Part shown: in pieces, positions 18,223 to 26,527 of the stretch
Position numbering within the stretch: the stretch's first letter is position 1
Layout of the letters: every line of letters starts with the position of its first letter
DNA from: HRBIN12 sp035762085
Lineage (GTDB): Bacteria > Actinomycetota > UBA4738 > HRBIN12
Reading direction: 5' to 3'
DNA: 38,682 bases
Assembly: GCA_035762085.1 (NCBI GenBank)
Contig: DASTPT010000040.1
Location: 1 to 38,682, forward strand
Translations under genes and position numbers: made by a program
The notes under the pieces: generated by a model
Databases searched by the model: none
What the model saw: only the letters and a program-made list of their open reading frames with translations
What the model was told of the DNA's origin: nothing

Positions 18223-20635
18223 CGTCCCGCCGCGAGCGGACGAGCGCCCACCCGAGGATCGCCAGGAACCCCAGCCACACCACGGCCGAGAGCGCCAGGC
18301 CGCGCCCGATCGCCGGCTCGCGGTACAGGAGGCGGACCTCGTGCTCGCCGGCCGGCACGGGCACGCCCTGGAGGAGGTAGTCGGTGCGGAGCACCGGCGC
18401 CGGCTCCCCGTCGACGGTGGCCGACCAGCCGCGATCCCACGCATTGCGGACGACGACGATCGACGGCGCGGGGGCGTCCACCGCGATCCGCACGTCCTCG
18501 GGCGTGCTCTCGTCGTAGCGAGCGGTCCCCGGCGGAGGTTCGCCCGTCACGGGCTCGATCCCCGGGTCTCCCTCGACGACCGCCTCGACCGCCGGGTCGA
18601 ACCCGCGCTCGAGCACGGCCTCGAGCGCCGGCACCCCGCTGCGCACCGTCTCCCACGTCGGCACCACCGAGACGCGCGGCTGCCAGCCCTCGATCTCGAC
18701 GAGCGTGTACCCGTTCTCGGACAGGATCTCGCGCGCCGGGACCGGGGGGGCCACCCCCTGCGGCACGATCATGAAGCGGACGCCGAGGAGCCGGAGGTCC
18801 TCGTCGCTCGGCACTTGGAGGATGCTCGCGTTGTAGAAGACGGGGAGGCGGTTCGTGGCCCGGATGTACGACCAGTAGCGGGGGAGCTGGATCGGCGAGT
18901 ACCCGAGGACGTCGTGGAGTCGGAACGCGATCGCGCGGCCGAGCAGGAGCGCCGGCCAGTCGGCGCGATCCTGCGTGAACAGGTATCCCTTGTTGAAGTA
19001 CACGGTCGGCTGGATCCACGCCAGGTAGCGCGTGTTCCCGCCGGTCGTCGCGATCCGGCGCGCGATCGGTCCCGGCGTCAGGTACTCGTCGAGCGGCGCG
19101 TTCGGCCATCGGAGCGGGCCCTGGAGTAGCACGGGGTTGTCTCGGCCCTCGAGCCCCAGGTAGACCGTCCCGCCCTGGTACACCGAGGACCAGATCGCGT
19201 TCGCGAGCAGCTCGGCCGTGAGCACCGCCACGAGCGCCAGCGCCGCCCATCGTCGCCGCCGCAGGGTCCACCGGACGACGAGCGCCATCGCGGCGGTGCC
19301 GGCGGCGATGACGACGAACCGCTCGGGTTTCGCGCCGAGCGCGAACGGCAGGACCAGCACCACCGCCGCCGCGCCCCCCACCCACCGCACCGCCTGACGC
19401 GCCGAGGGCGGTCGCTCGAGCAGCGACTGGACGCCGAGTGCCCCCAGGACCGGCAGCACGAGGATCGCCAGGTATCGCAGGCGACCCGGGTTGTGCAGGT
19501 AGACGTCTCCGTACGGCAGCCGCACGACCAGGTCGCGGAGCCAGGCGTTCCCGACGAGCAGCGTGATCGTCGCGAGGTAGCCGACCACCGCGGTGATCGT
19601 GAACGCGAGCGTGAGCGCTCGGCGCGTTCGGTCCCGGAACGCCATCGGCGCGAGGAGCAGCATCGCGGCGCCGACGTACGCGCCCGGCGTGCTCGCGAAC
19701 GCGAACGGCCACCCGCTCCAGATGCCCGTGTCGGGGATCGGACGGTCCCGGATGCCGGCCGCACGCGCCAGCGTGCCCCCGAGCGCCCCGTACCCGGCGC
19801 GCAGGCTCGAGCGCGAGATCAGCGCGAAGCGCGGCACGAGGATCGCCAGGTTCGCGAGCGGCAGGAACGCGAGGAACGCCCCGGCCAGGGCCAACGCATG
19901 CGGCCAGCGTCGACGCCCCGTCCGGACGTCGTGGATCGAGCGCGCCGCCAGGTACGCGAACGTCAACGCCGTGCAGATCACGAGCCCGTGCGACATGTGT
20001 GAGAGCGCGACCTGCCCCCACGCGACCGCGCCGAGGGCCAGCCACCCGAGCCGCCGGAGGAGGCGCTCGGCCGCGAGGTAGCCGGACGCTCCGACCAGCA
20101 CGAAGGGCGTCCACGCCAGCGTGCCGGCGAACGGCAGCGAGATCGCCACGGAGGACGCCGCCATCGTCATCGCGATCGACAGCCCGCCGGCCGTGGCGGG
20201 GATCCGCCACAGGCCCTCGCGCCGCAGGAACCAGTACGTGCCGAGACCCGCGAGGATCGGGTTCAGCACGACGATCGCGCGGAGGCCGCCGCCACACCCG
20301 AGCAGCCACGACAGGAGCATCGTGGGCAGCGAGAGCCAGCCGCTCTGCGAGTCGGCGAGGAACGGCGTCCCGAGCATCTCGTACGGGTTCCACAGGGGGA
20401 GGTGGCCGTCGGCGAGCGCCCGGCCCATCAGGCACGAGCGCGGGAGCCAGAACGACAGGACGTCGGGGTGCTGGTCGGTGAGGAGGTTCGCGAAGGCGAA
20501 CCCCCGCAGCGCGATCAGGACCGAGACGACGATGAGCGCGGGACCCCCCAGCGTGATCATGAGGCGCCGGGGCAGCGTCGCGGCCGGCGTCCCGGCGGCG
20601 GCCTCGGGATGGCCCTCGCGTTCCGCCGTCCTCAT
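18191..20635 (-). CDS. YfhO-like multi-spanning membrane protein
   Basis: An 814-residue membrane protein with a dozen or more hydrophobic segments and a C-terminal extracytoplasmic region. The N-terminal part has 'DQHPDVLSFWLPR' and 'GHLPLWNPYEMLGTPFLADSQSG', the pattern of YfhO and related GT-C-type glycosyltransferases. In Firmicutes YfhO modifies teichoic acids; the substrate here is unknown but an envelope glycan is likely. ATG at 20635 is preceded by TACCCT and 7 bases, fitting a leaderless start; a GTG 30 bases upstream is an alternative. It overlaps the end of prfB by 32 bases on the opposite strand and is divergent from ftsE. Confidence 0.85.
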   Translation of the reverse strand: MRTAEREGHPEAAAGTPAATLPRRLMITLGGPALIVVSVLIALRGFAFANLLTDQHPDVLSFWLPRSCLMGRALADGHLPLWNPYEMLGTPFLADSQSGWLSLPTMLLSWLLGCGGGLRAIVVLNPILAGLGTYWFLRREGLWRIPATAGGLSIAMTMAASSVAISLPFAGTLAWTPFVLVGASGYLAAERLLRRLGWLALGAVAWGQVALSHMSHGLVICTALTFAYLAARSIHDVRTGRRRWPHALALAGAFLAFLPLANLAILVPRFALISRSSLRAGYGALGGTLARAAGIRDRPIPDTGIWSGWPFAFASTPGAYVGAAMLLLAPMAFRDRTRRALTLAFTITAVVGYLATITLLVGNAWLRDLVVRLPYGDVYLHNPGRLRYLAILVLPVLGALGVQSLLERPPSARQAVRWVGGAAAVVLVLPFALGAKPERFVVIAAGTAAMALVVRWTLRRRRWAALALVAVLTAELLANAIWSSVYQGGTVYLGLEGRDNPVLLQGPLRWPNAPLDEYLTPGPIARRIATTGGNTRYLAWIQPTVYFNKGYLFTQDRADWPALLLGRAIAFRLHDVLGYSPIQLPRYWSYIRATNRLPVFYNASILQVPSDEDLRLLGVRFMIVPQGVAPPVPAREILSENGYTLVEIEGWQPRVSVVPTWETVRSGVPALEAVLERGFDPAVEAVVEGDPGIEPVTGEPPPGTARYDESTPEDVRIAVDAPAPSIVVVRNAWDRGWSATVDGEPAPVLRTDYLLQGVPVPAGEHEVRLLYREPAIGRGLALSAVVWLGFLAILGWALVRSRRDATPPSPPSDA

Positions 20636-20642
20636 CGCGCCA

Positions 20643-20648
20643 AGGGTA
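20643..20648 (-). promoter_or_regulatory. -10 box for the YfhO-like gene (leaderless)
   Basis: On the minus strand TACCCT is followed by 7 bases and the ATG at 20635-20633, with no ribosome binding site between. The spacing supports this ATG over the upstream GTG. Confidence 0.5.
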
Positions 20649-20683
20649 GTGGAACGTTCGTTCACTCGGCCGGGGGCGTCTGT

Positions 20684-20689
20684 TAGACT
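20684..20689 (+). promoter_or_regulatory. -10 box for ftsE-ftsX
   Basis: TAGACT is placed to start a transcript near 20696, leaving a leader of about 36 bases before ATG 20732. It is divergent from the YfhO-like promoter 36 bases away. Confidence 0.5.
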
Positions 20690-20731
20690 CCGCGCGGCCC
20701 GAAGCCACGACACTTTCCCCGAGAATCCTGG

Positions 20732-21409
20732 ATGATCACGCTTCAGCACGTCACCAAGACATTCAAGAACGGCACCACCGCGCTCGACGACGTCTCCGTC
20801 GAGATCGAGAAGGGTGAGTTCGTCTTCATCGTCGGCGCGTCCGGCTCCGGCAAGTCCACCTTCGTGCGGCTGCTCCTCAAGGAGGAGGAGGCGACGAAGG
20901 GCGACATCTACGTGGCCGGCAAGCACCTCGCGAAGCTCACCACGTGGAAGGTGCCGCACCTGCGACGCAACATCGGCACGGTGTTCCAGGACTTCAAGCT
21001 GCTCCAGGACAAGAACGTGTTCGAGAACGTGGCGTTCGCGCTCGAGGTGATCGGCAAGCCCAAGCACGTGATCGACCAGCGGGTGCCCGAGATCCTCGAG
21101 TACGTCGGGCTCGGCGACAAGGTGAACAACTTCCCGGACGAGCTCTCGGGCGGCGAGCAGCAGCGCGTCTCGATCGCGCGGGCGTGCGTGAACCGCCCGC
21201 TGGTGCTCCTGGCCGACGAGCCCACCGGCAATCTGGACCCCAGCACCTCGGTGGACATCATGCGGCTGCTGGACAAGGTGAACCGGATCGGGACGACGGT
21301 CGTGATGGCGACGCACGACCAGGCGATCGTCGACGCGATGCGCCGACGCGTGATCGAGCTCGACCGCGGCAAGGTCGTCCGGGACCAGGCCCGAGGGGTG
21401 TACAGCTAG
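20732..21409 (+). CDS. ftsE: Cell division ATP-binding protein FtsE
   Basis: The ABC ATPase of the FtsEX complex, which controls peptidoglycan hydrolases at the division site. The 225-residue protein has all ABC motifs: Walker A GASGSGKS (about 36-43), Q-loop (VFQDFKLL), signature LSGGEQQRVSIARA, Walker B VLLADEPTGNLD and the switch His in MATHDQ. The sequence 'TGNLDPSTSVDIMRLL' is typical of FtsE. FtsX begins at the very next base after its stop. Confidence 0.96.
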   Translation: MITLQHVTKTFKNGTTALDDVSVEIEKGEFVFIVGASGSGKSTFVRLLLKEEEATKGDIYVAGKHLAKLTTWKVPHLRRNIGTVFQDFKLLQDKNVFENVAFALEVIGKPKHVIDQRVPEILEYVGLGDKVNNFPDELSGGEQQRVSIARACVNRPLVLLADEPTGNLDPSTSVDIMRLLDKVNRIGTTVVMATHDQAIVDAMRRRVIELDRGKVVRDQARGVYS

Positions 21410-22285
21410 GTGGCGCGGTTCGAGAGCCTGTTCCGCGAGACGACCTCGGGGCTGCGCCGGAACGGGCTGGTCGCGTTCGCGGCGATCTCGACCACGTTCG
21501 TCGCGCTCCTGCTGTTCGGCCTCGCGCTCCTCGTCAGCCGCCAGGTCAGCCTCATGATCGAGGCGACGACCGGGAACGTCGAGGTGGCCGTCTACCTCTC
21601 GGACCCGGTGAACCCCGACACCGTCGCCACGCTCACGGACAAGCTCACGGAGCTGCCGGTCGTCGCGGACGTGGAGTACGAGACGAAGGAGGAGGCCTTC
21701 GAGCGGTTCCAGGAGCTGTTCGCGAACCAGGAGGCGCTCGTCAAGAACGTCAACCCCGACGCGCTCCCGGCCTCGCTCCGCGTGAAGCTCGACGACCCGG
21801 AGAACTACGCACAGGTGGCCGCGGTGCTGGAGGGCCAGCCGGGCGTCGCCCGCATCGTCGACCAGAGCCGCTTCCTGGACCGCCTGTTCGCGATCACCGG
21901 CGTGTTCCGGGTCGGCGTGCTGATGGTGTCGATCGTGATGCTGGTCTCGGCCGCGGTGCTGATCGCGAACACCGTGCGGATGGGCCTGTTCGCCCGGCGC
22001 AAGGAGATCGGCATCATGAAGCTCGTCGGCGCGACGAACTGGCGGATCCGGTTCCCGTTCCTGGTCGAGGGGCTCGTCGAGAGCCTGATCGGCGCGGCAG
22101 CCGCGATCCTGTTCCTGTTCGGGATGAAGGTGTACTTCATCAACCCGCTGTACGGGGAGATCGAATTCGTCCCCTGGGTGACGAACGGGGACGTCATCGT
22201 CATCATCCCGTGGCTCGTCGGCGCCGGCGCGCTCGTCGCGGTGCTCGCCAGCCTCGTCGGGATGCGCCGGTTCCTCGACGTCTGA
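21410..22285 (+). CDS. ftsX: Cell division protein FtsX
   Basis: The membrane partner of FtsE; its extracytoplasmic domain activates cell-wall hydrolases (in mycobacteria, RipC-type enzymes). The 291-residue protein has an N-terminal membrane segment (about 20-45), an extracytoplasmic domain with 'VEVAVYLSDPVNPDTVATLTDKL' and 'VEYETKEEAFERFQELF', then three membrane segments. The FtsX-family loop 'RRKEIGIMKLVGATNWRIRFPF' is clear. GTG 21410 directly abuts the ftsE stop. SmpB follows after 7 bases. Confidence 0.95.
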   Translation: MARFESLFRETTSGLRRNGLVAFAAISTTFVALLLFGLALLVSRQVSLMIEATTGNVEVAVYLSDPVNPDTVATLTDKLTELPVVADVEYETKEEAFERFQELFANQEALVKNVNPDALPASLRVKLDDPENYAQVAAVLEGQPGVARIVDQSRFLDRLFAITGVFRVGVLMVSIVMLVSAAVLIANTVRMGLFARRKEIGIMKLVGATNWRIRFPFLVEGLVESLIGAAAAILFLFGMKVYFINPLYGEIEFVPWVTNGDVIVIIPWLVGAGALVAVLASLVGMRRFLDV

Positions 22286-22292
22286 TCCGGCG

Positions 22293-22769
22293 ATGAGCCC
22301 CAAGGGCGACCGGGCGGGCGAGCGGACCGTCGTCTCGAACCGCCGCGCGCTCCACGACTTCGAGATCCTCGAGCGCTTCGAGTGCGGCATCGTGCTCACG
22401 GGCGCAGAGGTCAAGTCCCTCCGCGGAGGCCACGGCTCGCTCCGCGAGGCCTTCGCCCGCGTCCGCGACGGCGAGGTCTGGATCGAGGGGTTCCACATCC
22501 CGCCGTACGAGAACGCGATGGACAAGACGCGGTGGGACCCGGTGCGCACGCGCAAGCTCCTGCTGAAGCGCGGCGAGATCGAGCGCCTGATCGGCACGAC
22601 CGCCGAGAAGGGCCTCGCGCTCGTCCCGCTGCGCGTGTACTTCACCCACGGCCTGGCGAAGCTCGAGCTCGGGCTGGGCCGCGGGAAGCGACAGTTCGAG
22701 AAGCGCCAGGCGATCGCCGCCCGGGAGCACCAGCGCGAGATGGAGCGCGAACTCGGCCGCCGCCGCTGA
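22293..22769 (+). CDS. smpB: SsrA-binding protein SmpB
   Basis: Binds tmRNA and delivers it to stalled ribosomes for trans-translation. The 158-residue protein has the expected features: 'VSNRRALHDFEILERFECGIVLTG-EVKSLR' at the start, 'AFARVRDGEVWIEGFHIPPYE', 'RKLLLKRGEIERL', and the basic C-terminal tail that reads the empty A site (GKRQFEKRQAIAAREHQREMERELGRRR). ATG 22293 lies 7 bases after ftsX. Its RNA partner ssrA starts 45 bases downstream under its own promoter. Confidence 0.96.
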   Translation: MSPKGDRAGERTVVSNRRALHDFEILERFECGIVLTGAEVKSLRGGHGSLREAFARVRDGEVWIEGFHIPPYENAMDKTRWDPVRTRKLLLKRGEIERLIGTTAEKGLALVPLRVYFTHGLAKLELGLGRGKRQFEKRQAIAAREHQREMERELGRRR

Positions 22770-22790
22770 GCCGGTTGTCCGGGCCCCATG

Positions 22791-22796
22791 TATACT
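22791..22796 (+). promoter_or_regulatory. -10 box for ssrA
   Basis: TATACT, the best -10 match in this region, would start a transcript near 22803, about 12 bases before the mature tmRNA 5' end, leaving a short leader for RNase P to remove. Confidence 0.65.
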
Positions 22797-22814
22797 TGCT
22801 GCACAACAACATAC

Positions 22815-23168
22815 GGGGGTGTACTGGCTTCGACTTGAGCGGATACCGCTCGGGAGAAGCGGGCCGAGGTCCCCGGATGCCTCGTGAAAAGCCGGGACAA
22901 ACACAAGCGCCGATAACGAATACGCGCTCGCTGCCTAGGTAACTAGGTAGCCGTCCGCCGCGGGTCGCCTGCGACCGCGGGTCGGGCGTCGTGAGCAGGC
23001 TCACGGTGACGGTTCCGCTCGGGGGCCGCCGCCGGACACCTCACCCGAGCTGGCCGAGAGGTCCTCCGCCGGTGGGAGCCTCGAGGCGAGATCTCCCCAC
23101 CGGCTGCGCCCGGAGAAGCCCCGGACGGTCGCCCAAGGACAGGGGTTCGATTCCCCTCACCTCCACCA
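22815..23168 (+). ncRNA. ssrA: Transfer-messenger RNA (tmRNA)
   Basis: Rescues stalled ribosomes and tags the unfinished protein for degradation. The 5' end GGGGGTGTACTGGCTTCGAC matches the conserved tmRNA start, and the 3' end has the T-loop GGTTCGATTCC and an encoded CCA (23166-23168). GGGGGUG pairs with CACCUCC in a 7-bp acceptor stem including the typical G-U at position 3. The tag frame reads NTSADNEYALAA (22900-22935), then TAG at 22936 and a second in-frame TAG at 22948. The exact resume codon is uncertain: ACA 22897 or a later codon such as GCC 22909. The tail YALAA is the usual ClpXP signal. Length is 354 bases, one-piece type. Confidence 0.96.
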
Positions 23169-23170
23169 AG

Positions 23171-23191
23171 CTCGCATCGATCGGGTGCGAG
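23171..23191 (+). terminator. Stem-loop after tmRNA
   Basis: CTCGCATC (23171-23178) pairs with GGTGCGAG (23184-23191), 8 bp with one G-U, around a 5-base loop, starting 2 bases after the CCA end. No long U-run follows. Position makes it the likely ssrA terminator. Confidence 0.6.
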
Positions 23192-23226
23192 AGCGTTCCC
23201 GTCCCCGGGTCGACGGAGGGTGACGC

Positions 23227-23817
23227 ATGGACGTCGTGCCGATCGAGATCAGACGCGTGATGGCATCGCTCGAGGAGCGGGACGCGAGCGACCGCGTGGA
23301 CGGCACCCCGCCCGCCGAGCGTCTCCGCGCGGTCATGCCCGACGTCGGCGAGTTCCTGTGCACGCTCGCGCTCGCGACGGGCGCTCGGACGATCGTCGAG
23401 ATCGGGACCTCGGGCGGCTACTCGACGCTGTGGCTCGCGATCGCCGCGCGTGGGAACGGCGGACGCGTCACGACGTTCGAGGTCGATCCGGCCAAGATCG
23501 CCATCGCCACCGAGACGTTCGCGCGGGCGGCAGTCAACGACGTCGTCGACCTACGGCACGAGGACGGTGTGGCGGGTCTCTCGCGGTTCGTGGGCGAGGT
23601 CGACCTGGTGTTCCTCGACGCCGAGAAGGACCTGTACGGGTCGGCCCTCGAGCCGATTGTCCGGGCGCTCCGACCGGGCGGGACGCTCGTCGCGGACAAC
23701 CTGCTGTCGCACGCGGAGGACCTCGAGGCGTTCCGCCGCGCGGCGCTCGAGCATCCGGCCCTCTCGGGCCTCGTGGTCCGGGTTGGCCGAGGCGAGCTCG
23801 TCGCGGTCCGCGCCTAG
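23227..23817 (+). CDS. SAM-dependent O-methyltransferase family protein
   Basis: A 196-residue class I methyltransferase of the catechol-O-methyltransferase-like group. It has the SAM-binding motif VEIGTSGGYSTLWLA (about 57-71), the acidic ribose-binding strand 'TTFEVDP', the metal-type 'DLVFLDAEKDLY' and 'LRPGGTLVADNLL'. In metal-dependent members an Asp-Asn pair binds the divalent cation; 'VADN' fits. The substrate is unknown. ATG 23227 follows GGAGGG (23215-23220). It converges on the next gene, with a 4-base overlap of the stop codons. Confidence 0.85.
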   Translation: MDVVPIEIRRVMASLEERDASDRVDGTPPAERLRAVMPDVGEFLCTLALATGARTIVEIGTSGGYSTLWLAIAARGNGGRVTTFEVDPAKIAIATETFARAAVNDVVDLRHEDGVAGLSRFVGEVDLVFLDAEKDLYGSALEPIVRALRPGGTLVADNLLSHAEDLEAFRRAALEHPALSGLVVRVGRGELVAVRA

Positions 23818-24395
23818 CCCCCGAGCCGCGTGAGCTCCGCGAGCCACGCGTGCACGGCGTCGCCCTCGAGCCTCGTCTCGAGCCCCGATGCGTCGACCTG
23901 GACGTCCCACCCTCGCGCGAACGTGCCGAGCAGCTCCATCTGCGTCACGTGTCGCGGACCGTACCCCCACGCGTTCCGCTCACTCCAGCACAGGACGAAC
24001 GCGCCGCCATCGGGCGCGAGCGCGGCGTGCAGGCTCCGCGCGTACCGCGGTCGCTCCTCGTCGGACAGCGTGTGGAACATCCCGACGTCGATCGCCGTGT
24101 CGAACGTGCGCCCGAGCTCATCCACGCGCAGCGCGTCCCACACGCGGAGGTCGGCGCTGGCGCCGCGCTCGGCCGCCTTGGCCCGCGCCAGCTCGATCGC
24201 GCGCGGCGCGAGGTCCACCCCGACGACGTCGTGTCCCCGCTCGGCCAGGTACAGGGCGTGCTCGCCGGTCCCGCACCCGACGTCCAGGACCGAACCGACG
24301 ATCCGGCCGGCCTCGGCGAGCTCCACGATCGCGCGCTGCGGCCTCCCGAGGTCCCACGGCGGACGGCCCTCGTACGCGGTATCGAAGAAGCCCAC
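23814..24395 (-). CDS. Class I SAM-dependent methyltransferase
   Basis: A 193-residue methyltransferase. The N-terminal 'FFDTAYEGRPPWDLGRPQ' is typical of a group related to thiopurine and thiol methyltransferases. Motif I is VLDVGCGTGEHALYLA, followed by 'GHDVVGVDLAPRAIELAR' and 'FDTAIDVGMFHTLSDEER'. The substrate is not known. The start is uncertain: GTG 24395 has GAGGA 8 bases upstream; GTG 24413 would add six residues. It is divergent from the small membrane protein gene at 24471 and converges on the O-methyltransferase. Confidence 0.82.
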   Translation of the reverse strand: MGFFDTAYEGRPPWDLGRPQRAIVELAEAGRIVGSVLDVGCGTGEHALYLAERGHDVVGVDLAPRAIELARAKAAERGASADLRVWDALRVDELGRTFDTAIDVGMFHTLSDEERPRYARSLHAALAPDGGAFVLCWSERNAWGYGPRHVTQMELLGTFARGWDVQVDASGLETRLEGDAVHAWLAELTRLGG

Positions 24396-24470
24396 GTCGG
24401 CATCCTCGCGCACCGGGCGCCTTGCCGCCCGCGCGACATCGGCGCAGACTGACGGGAGGAGGCGGTGCCC

Positions 24471-24599
24471 GTGACGGTGCACGTGGCGGACCCGAGGCGG
24501 ATCGTCTCGATCGTCCTGGTGGTCGTGCTGATCGCCGCGCTGGCGCTCGTCCTGTTCGCGGCGATGGGCTCGGAGCCCGTGCCGATCGGCCGGTCCTGA
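24471..24599 (+). CDS. Small single-span membrane protein
   Basis: A 42-residue protein: eleven mainly polar residues, a hydrophobic segment of about 20 residues (about 12-32, IVSIVLVVVLIAALALVLF), and a short tail with two prolines. A very strong GGGAGGAGG (24454-24462) lies 8 bases before GTG 24471; an in-frame GTG at 24465 is too close to it. Strong ribosome binding and a clean membrane span make this a credible gene despite its size. It ends 4 bases before the stop of the convergent phosphatase-fold gene. Function unknown. Confidence 0.6.
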   Translation: MTVHVADPRRIVSIVLVVVLIAALALVLFAAMGSEPVPIGRS

Positions 24600-24603
24600 G
24601 CCT

Positions 24604-26496
24604 TTACCAGGTGACCGGCGGCAGGCCGAGCGGGTCGCTCTCGAACACGCCCGGGCCGTAGCCGGACAGGTCGGCCGTCGCCAGCCGCTCGAGGTACGAC
24701 CTGGGGAACACGGCCCCGAAGATCGGCTGGTCGAACCGCTCGCGGTCGATCGCCTCCTCCGGCACGTACGGGCCGATGTTCTCGCCATACCGGTATTCGC
24801 CGAGCCAGGCGGCGATCTGGGCGTCCGTGACCCCGGTGTCGGCCATCGCGCGGCTCGAGAGGTAGATCTCGGACGGGACGACGCTCTCGACCAGGCCGAA
24901 CACCGAGCGCTGGTATCTGGCCTCGATGTCCTCCTGGACCTGGATCGGATCCAGGCGCACGCCGCCGGAGAGGTTGACCGTTGGGCACTGCCCGTGGTCG
25001 GCCGTCACGATCAGGACGAACTCGCCGGGCTCGAAGCGCTCCTCGAGGATCCTGGCGACCCGCGCGATCTGGCGGTCGGTCTCGAGCAGCGCGAACTTCT
25101 GCCGCAGGGACAGGTAGTTGTAGACGTGGCCGGCATAGTCCGGCGCCTTCACGTTGATGTACAGCAGGCTGGTGTTCGGACCCTGCCCGATCGGCTCGGA
25201 GTCGAACGCGGCCTCGATCAGGTCGCCCTGGTATTCGATGATCGGCGGCGTGCAGCACTGCGCCTTCTTGCCCCCGAGCGTGAACGCGTCGTCCACGCCC
25301 GGGTCGGCGTACGCGCCGACGAGCTCGTCGAGGCGCTCGATGCCCGGCCACGACGCGGGCATCCGGTAGATGTCGGGGTTCTGTGGGATCCAGCCGCCGC
25401 CGCCGTCCTCGTCCCAGAGCACCGCGACCGGCTTGTCGCCGAGCGGGCGGTTGCCGCCGCGTCCGAGCATGCCCAGGTGCCAGATCTGGTAGCCGAGCTC
25501 GCCGACCCACGCGCCGTCCTGGGTCGCCGCGTTCCACGCGTCGGCGAGCGTGGGCACGAGCAGGAACGAGGGATCGGCCCGGCCGGGCTCGCCCCAGGCC
25601 TTCGTCGGATGGCCCTCGTACCGCAGGTTGTGCCCGGTGATGCCGTGGACGCGCGGGAAGGCACCGGTGCCGATCGTCGCGTGCGCGCACGCCGTGACGG
25701 CCGGGAACGTGCCGACGATCGCGTCCCGGTAGTTCGCGCTCGCGCGCATGAGGCGCTTCATCTCGGGCCAGGCGGTCTTCGCGTCGTCCGGGTCGTCCCA
25801 GTGCTGGAGGACGTTCCAGCCGCCGCCGTCGATCACGAACGTAACGATCACCTTCGGTGCCCTCGTGGGTCGCTGGATCCCGGGGAGGACGCGTCCCTCG
25901 GGCGCGCGGAACCCGTCGAAGCCCATGAGGTGCGACGTCGTCGGCGCCACGTCCGCCAGCGTGACGCGGGCCGTGTTGTCGGAGGGCTCGACGATGCCCG
26001 GCGCGTAGACGAACAGCGGGATCCGCTCGAGGTACATCCAGACCGACGCGTGGCTGCTCCGGGGATCGTCCTTCACGAGCGACCGGGACTCGTTCGCGTA
26101 GTTCGAGGAGTTGTAGGGCGCGAGCACGAGCTGCAGGTCACCCGAGCGCTCCGGGTGGAACTGGCGGCGGACCAGCTCCAGGTGCTCGGCGCCGAGGTGC
26201 CGGGCCATCGACTCGAGCGCCGGGTCCGGGTCCTCGGCCGCGAGTCCCTTCGCCGCGCGCCCGACCGCCGTCCCCCCGACGACGCCGGCGAGCCCGAGCC
26301 CGCCGAGCAGCCCGAGGAACCGCCGCCGGCCCGGGTCGAGGGCGCCGCCGTTCGTCGCCAGGACGAACGCCGCGCCCGCGATCAGCAGGCCGGCGAGGAG
26401 CGCGGCAACGACGCTGCCCGTGAGCGCGACGACGAGGGCAACGACACCCCCGGCGATCGCGAGCGGGACGACGAAACGGGTGGACGGACCGGGCAC
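24604..26496 (-). CDS. Alkaline-phosphatase-superfamily protein, membrane-anchored, apparently permuted
   Basis: A 630-residue protein with two or three N-terminal hydrophobic segments (about 8-48 and 58-78), the rest outside the cell. It belongs to the type I phosphodiesterase/nucleotide pyrophosphatase group. The likely metal and catalytic residues are Asp223 (FVIDGGGW), nucleophile Thr268 in 'TFPAVTACAHATIGTG', Asp453 and His457 (APDYAGH), and Asp500-His501 (TADHGQ). The usual last His ligand would follow Asp500-His501, but there is no His after residue 501. Instead a segment resembling the family's C-terminal end (His149, 'ERIPLFVYAPG', 'TLADVAPTTSHLMGF') precedes the main domain. This suggests circular permutation. 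The substrate is unknown. It uses a TAA stop. Confidence 0.8.
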   Translation of the reverse strand: MPGPSTRFVVPLAIAGGVVALVVALTGSVVAALLAGLLIAGAAFVLATNGGALDPGRRRFLGLLGGLGLAGVVGGTAVGRAAKGLAAEDPDPALESMARHLGAEHLELVRRQFHPERSGDLQLVLAPYNSSNYANESRSLVKDDPRSSHASVWMYLERIPLFVYAPGIVEPSDNTARVTLADVAPTTSHLMGFDGFRAPEGRVLPGIQRPTRAPKVIVTFVIDGGGWNVLQHWDDPDDAKTAWPEMKRLMRASANYRDAIVGTFPAVTACAHATIGTGAFPRVHGITGHNLRYEGHPTKAWGEPGRADPSFLLVPTLADAWNAATQDGAWVGELGYQIWHLGMLGRGGNRPLGDKPVAVLWDEDGGGGWIPQNPDIYRMPASWPGIERLDELVGAYADPGVDDAFTLGGKKAQCCTPPIIEYQGDLIEAAFDSEPIGQGPNTSLLYINVKAPDYAGHVYNYLSLRQKFALLETDRQIARVARILEERFEPGEFVLIVTADHGQCPTVNLSGGVRLDPIQVQEDIEARYQRSVFGLVESVVPSEIYLSSRAMADTGVTDAQIAAWLGEYRYGENIGPYVPEEAIDRERFDQPIFGAVFPRSYLERLATADLSGYGPGVFESDPLGLPPVTW

Positions 26497-26527
26497 CGGC
26501 CCATTCTCCCAGACGCCTCCGCGGCGA

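Noticed and set aside
20650..20664. GAACGTTCGTTC upstream of the YfhO-like gene as a possible SOS box
   Set aside because: The arms are not spaced as CGAAC-N4-GTTCG; it is an imperfect local repeat.
20636..22906. Long upstream extension of the YfhO-like frame on the minus strand
   Set aside because: It runs antisense through ftsE, ftsX and smpB. The YfhO-like start at 20635 has a signal-like N-terminus and a -10 box at leaderless spacing.
23138..23168. tRNA-like T-loop and CCA end suggesting a tRNA gene
   Set aside because: It is the 3' tRNA-like half of tmRNA, whose 5' half lies at 22815.
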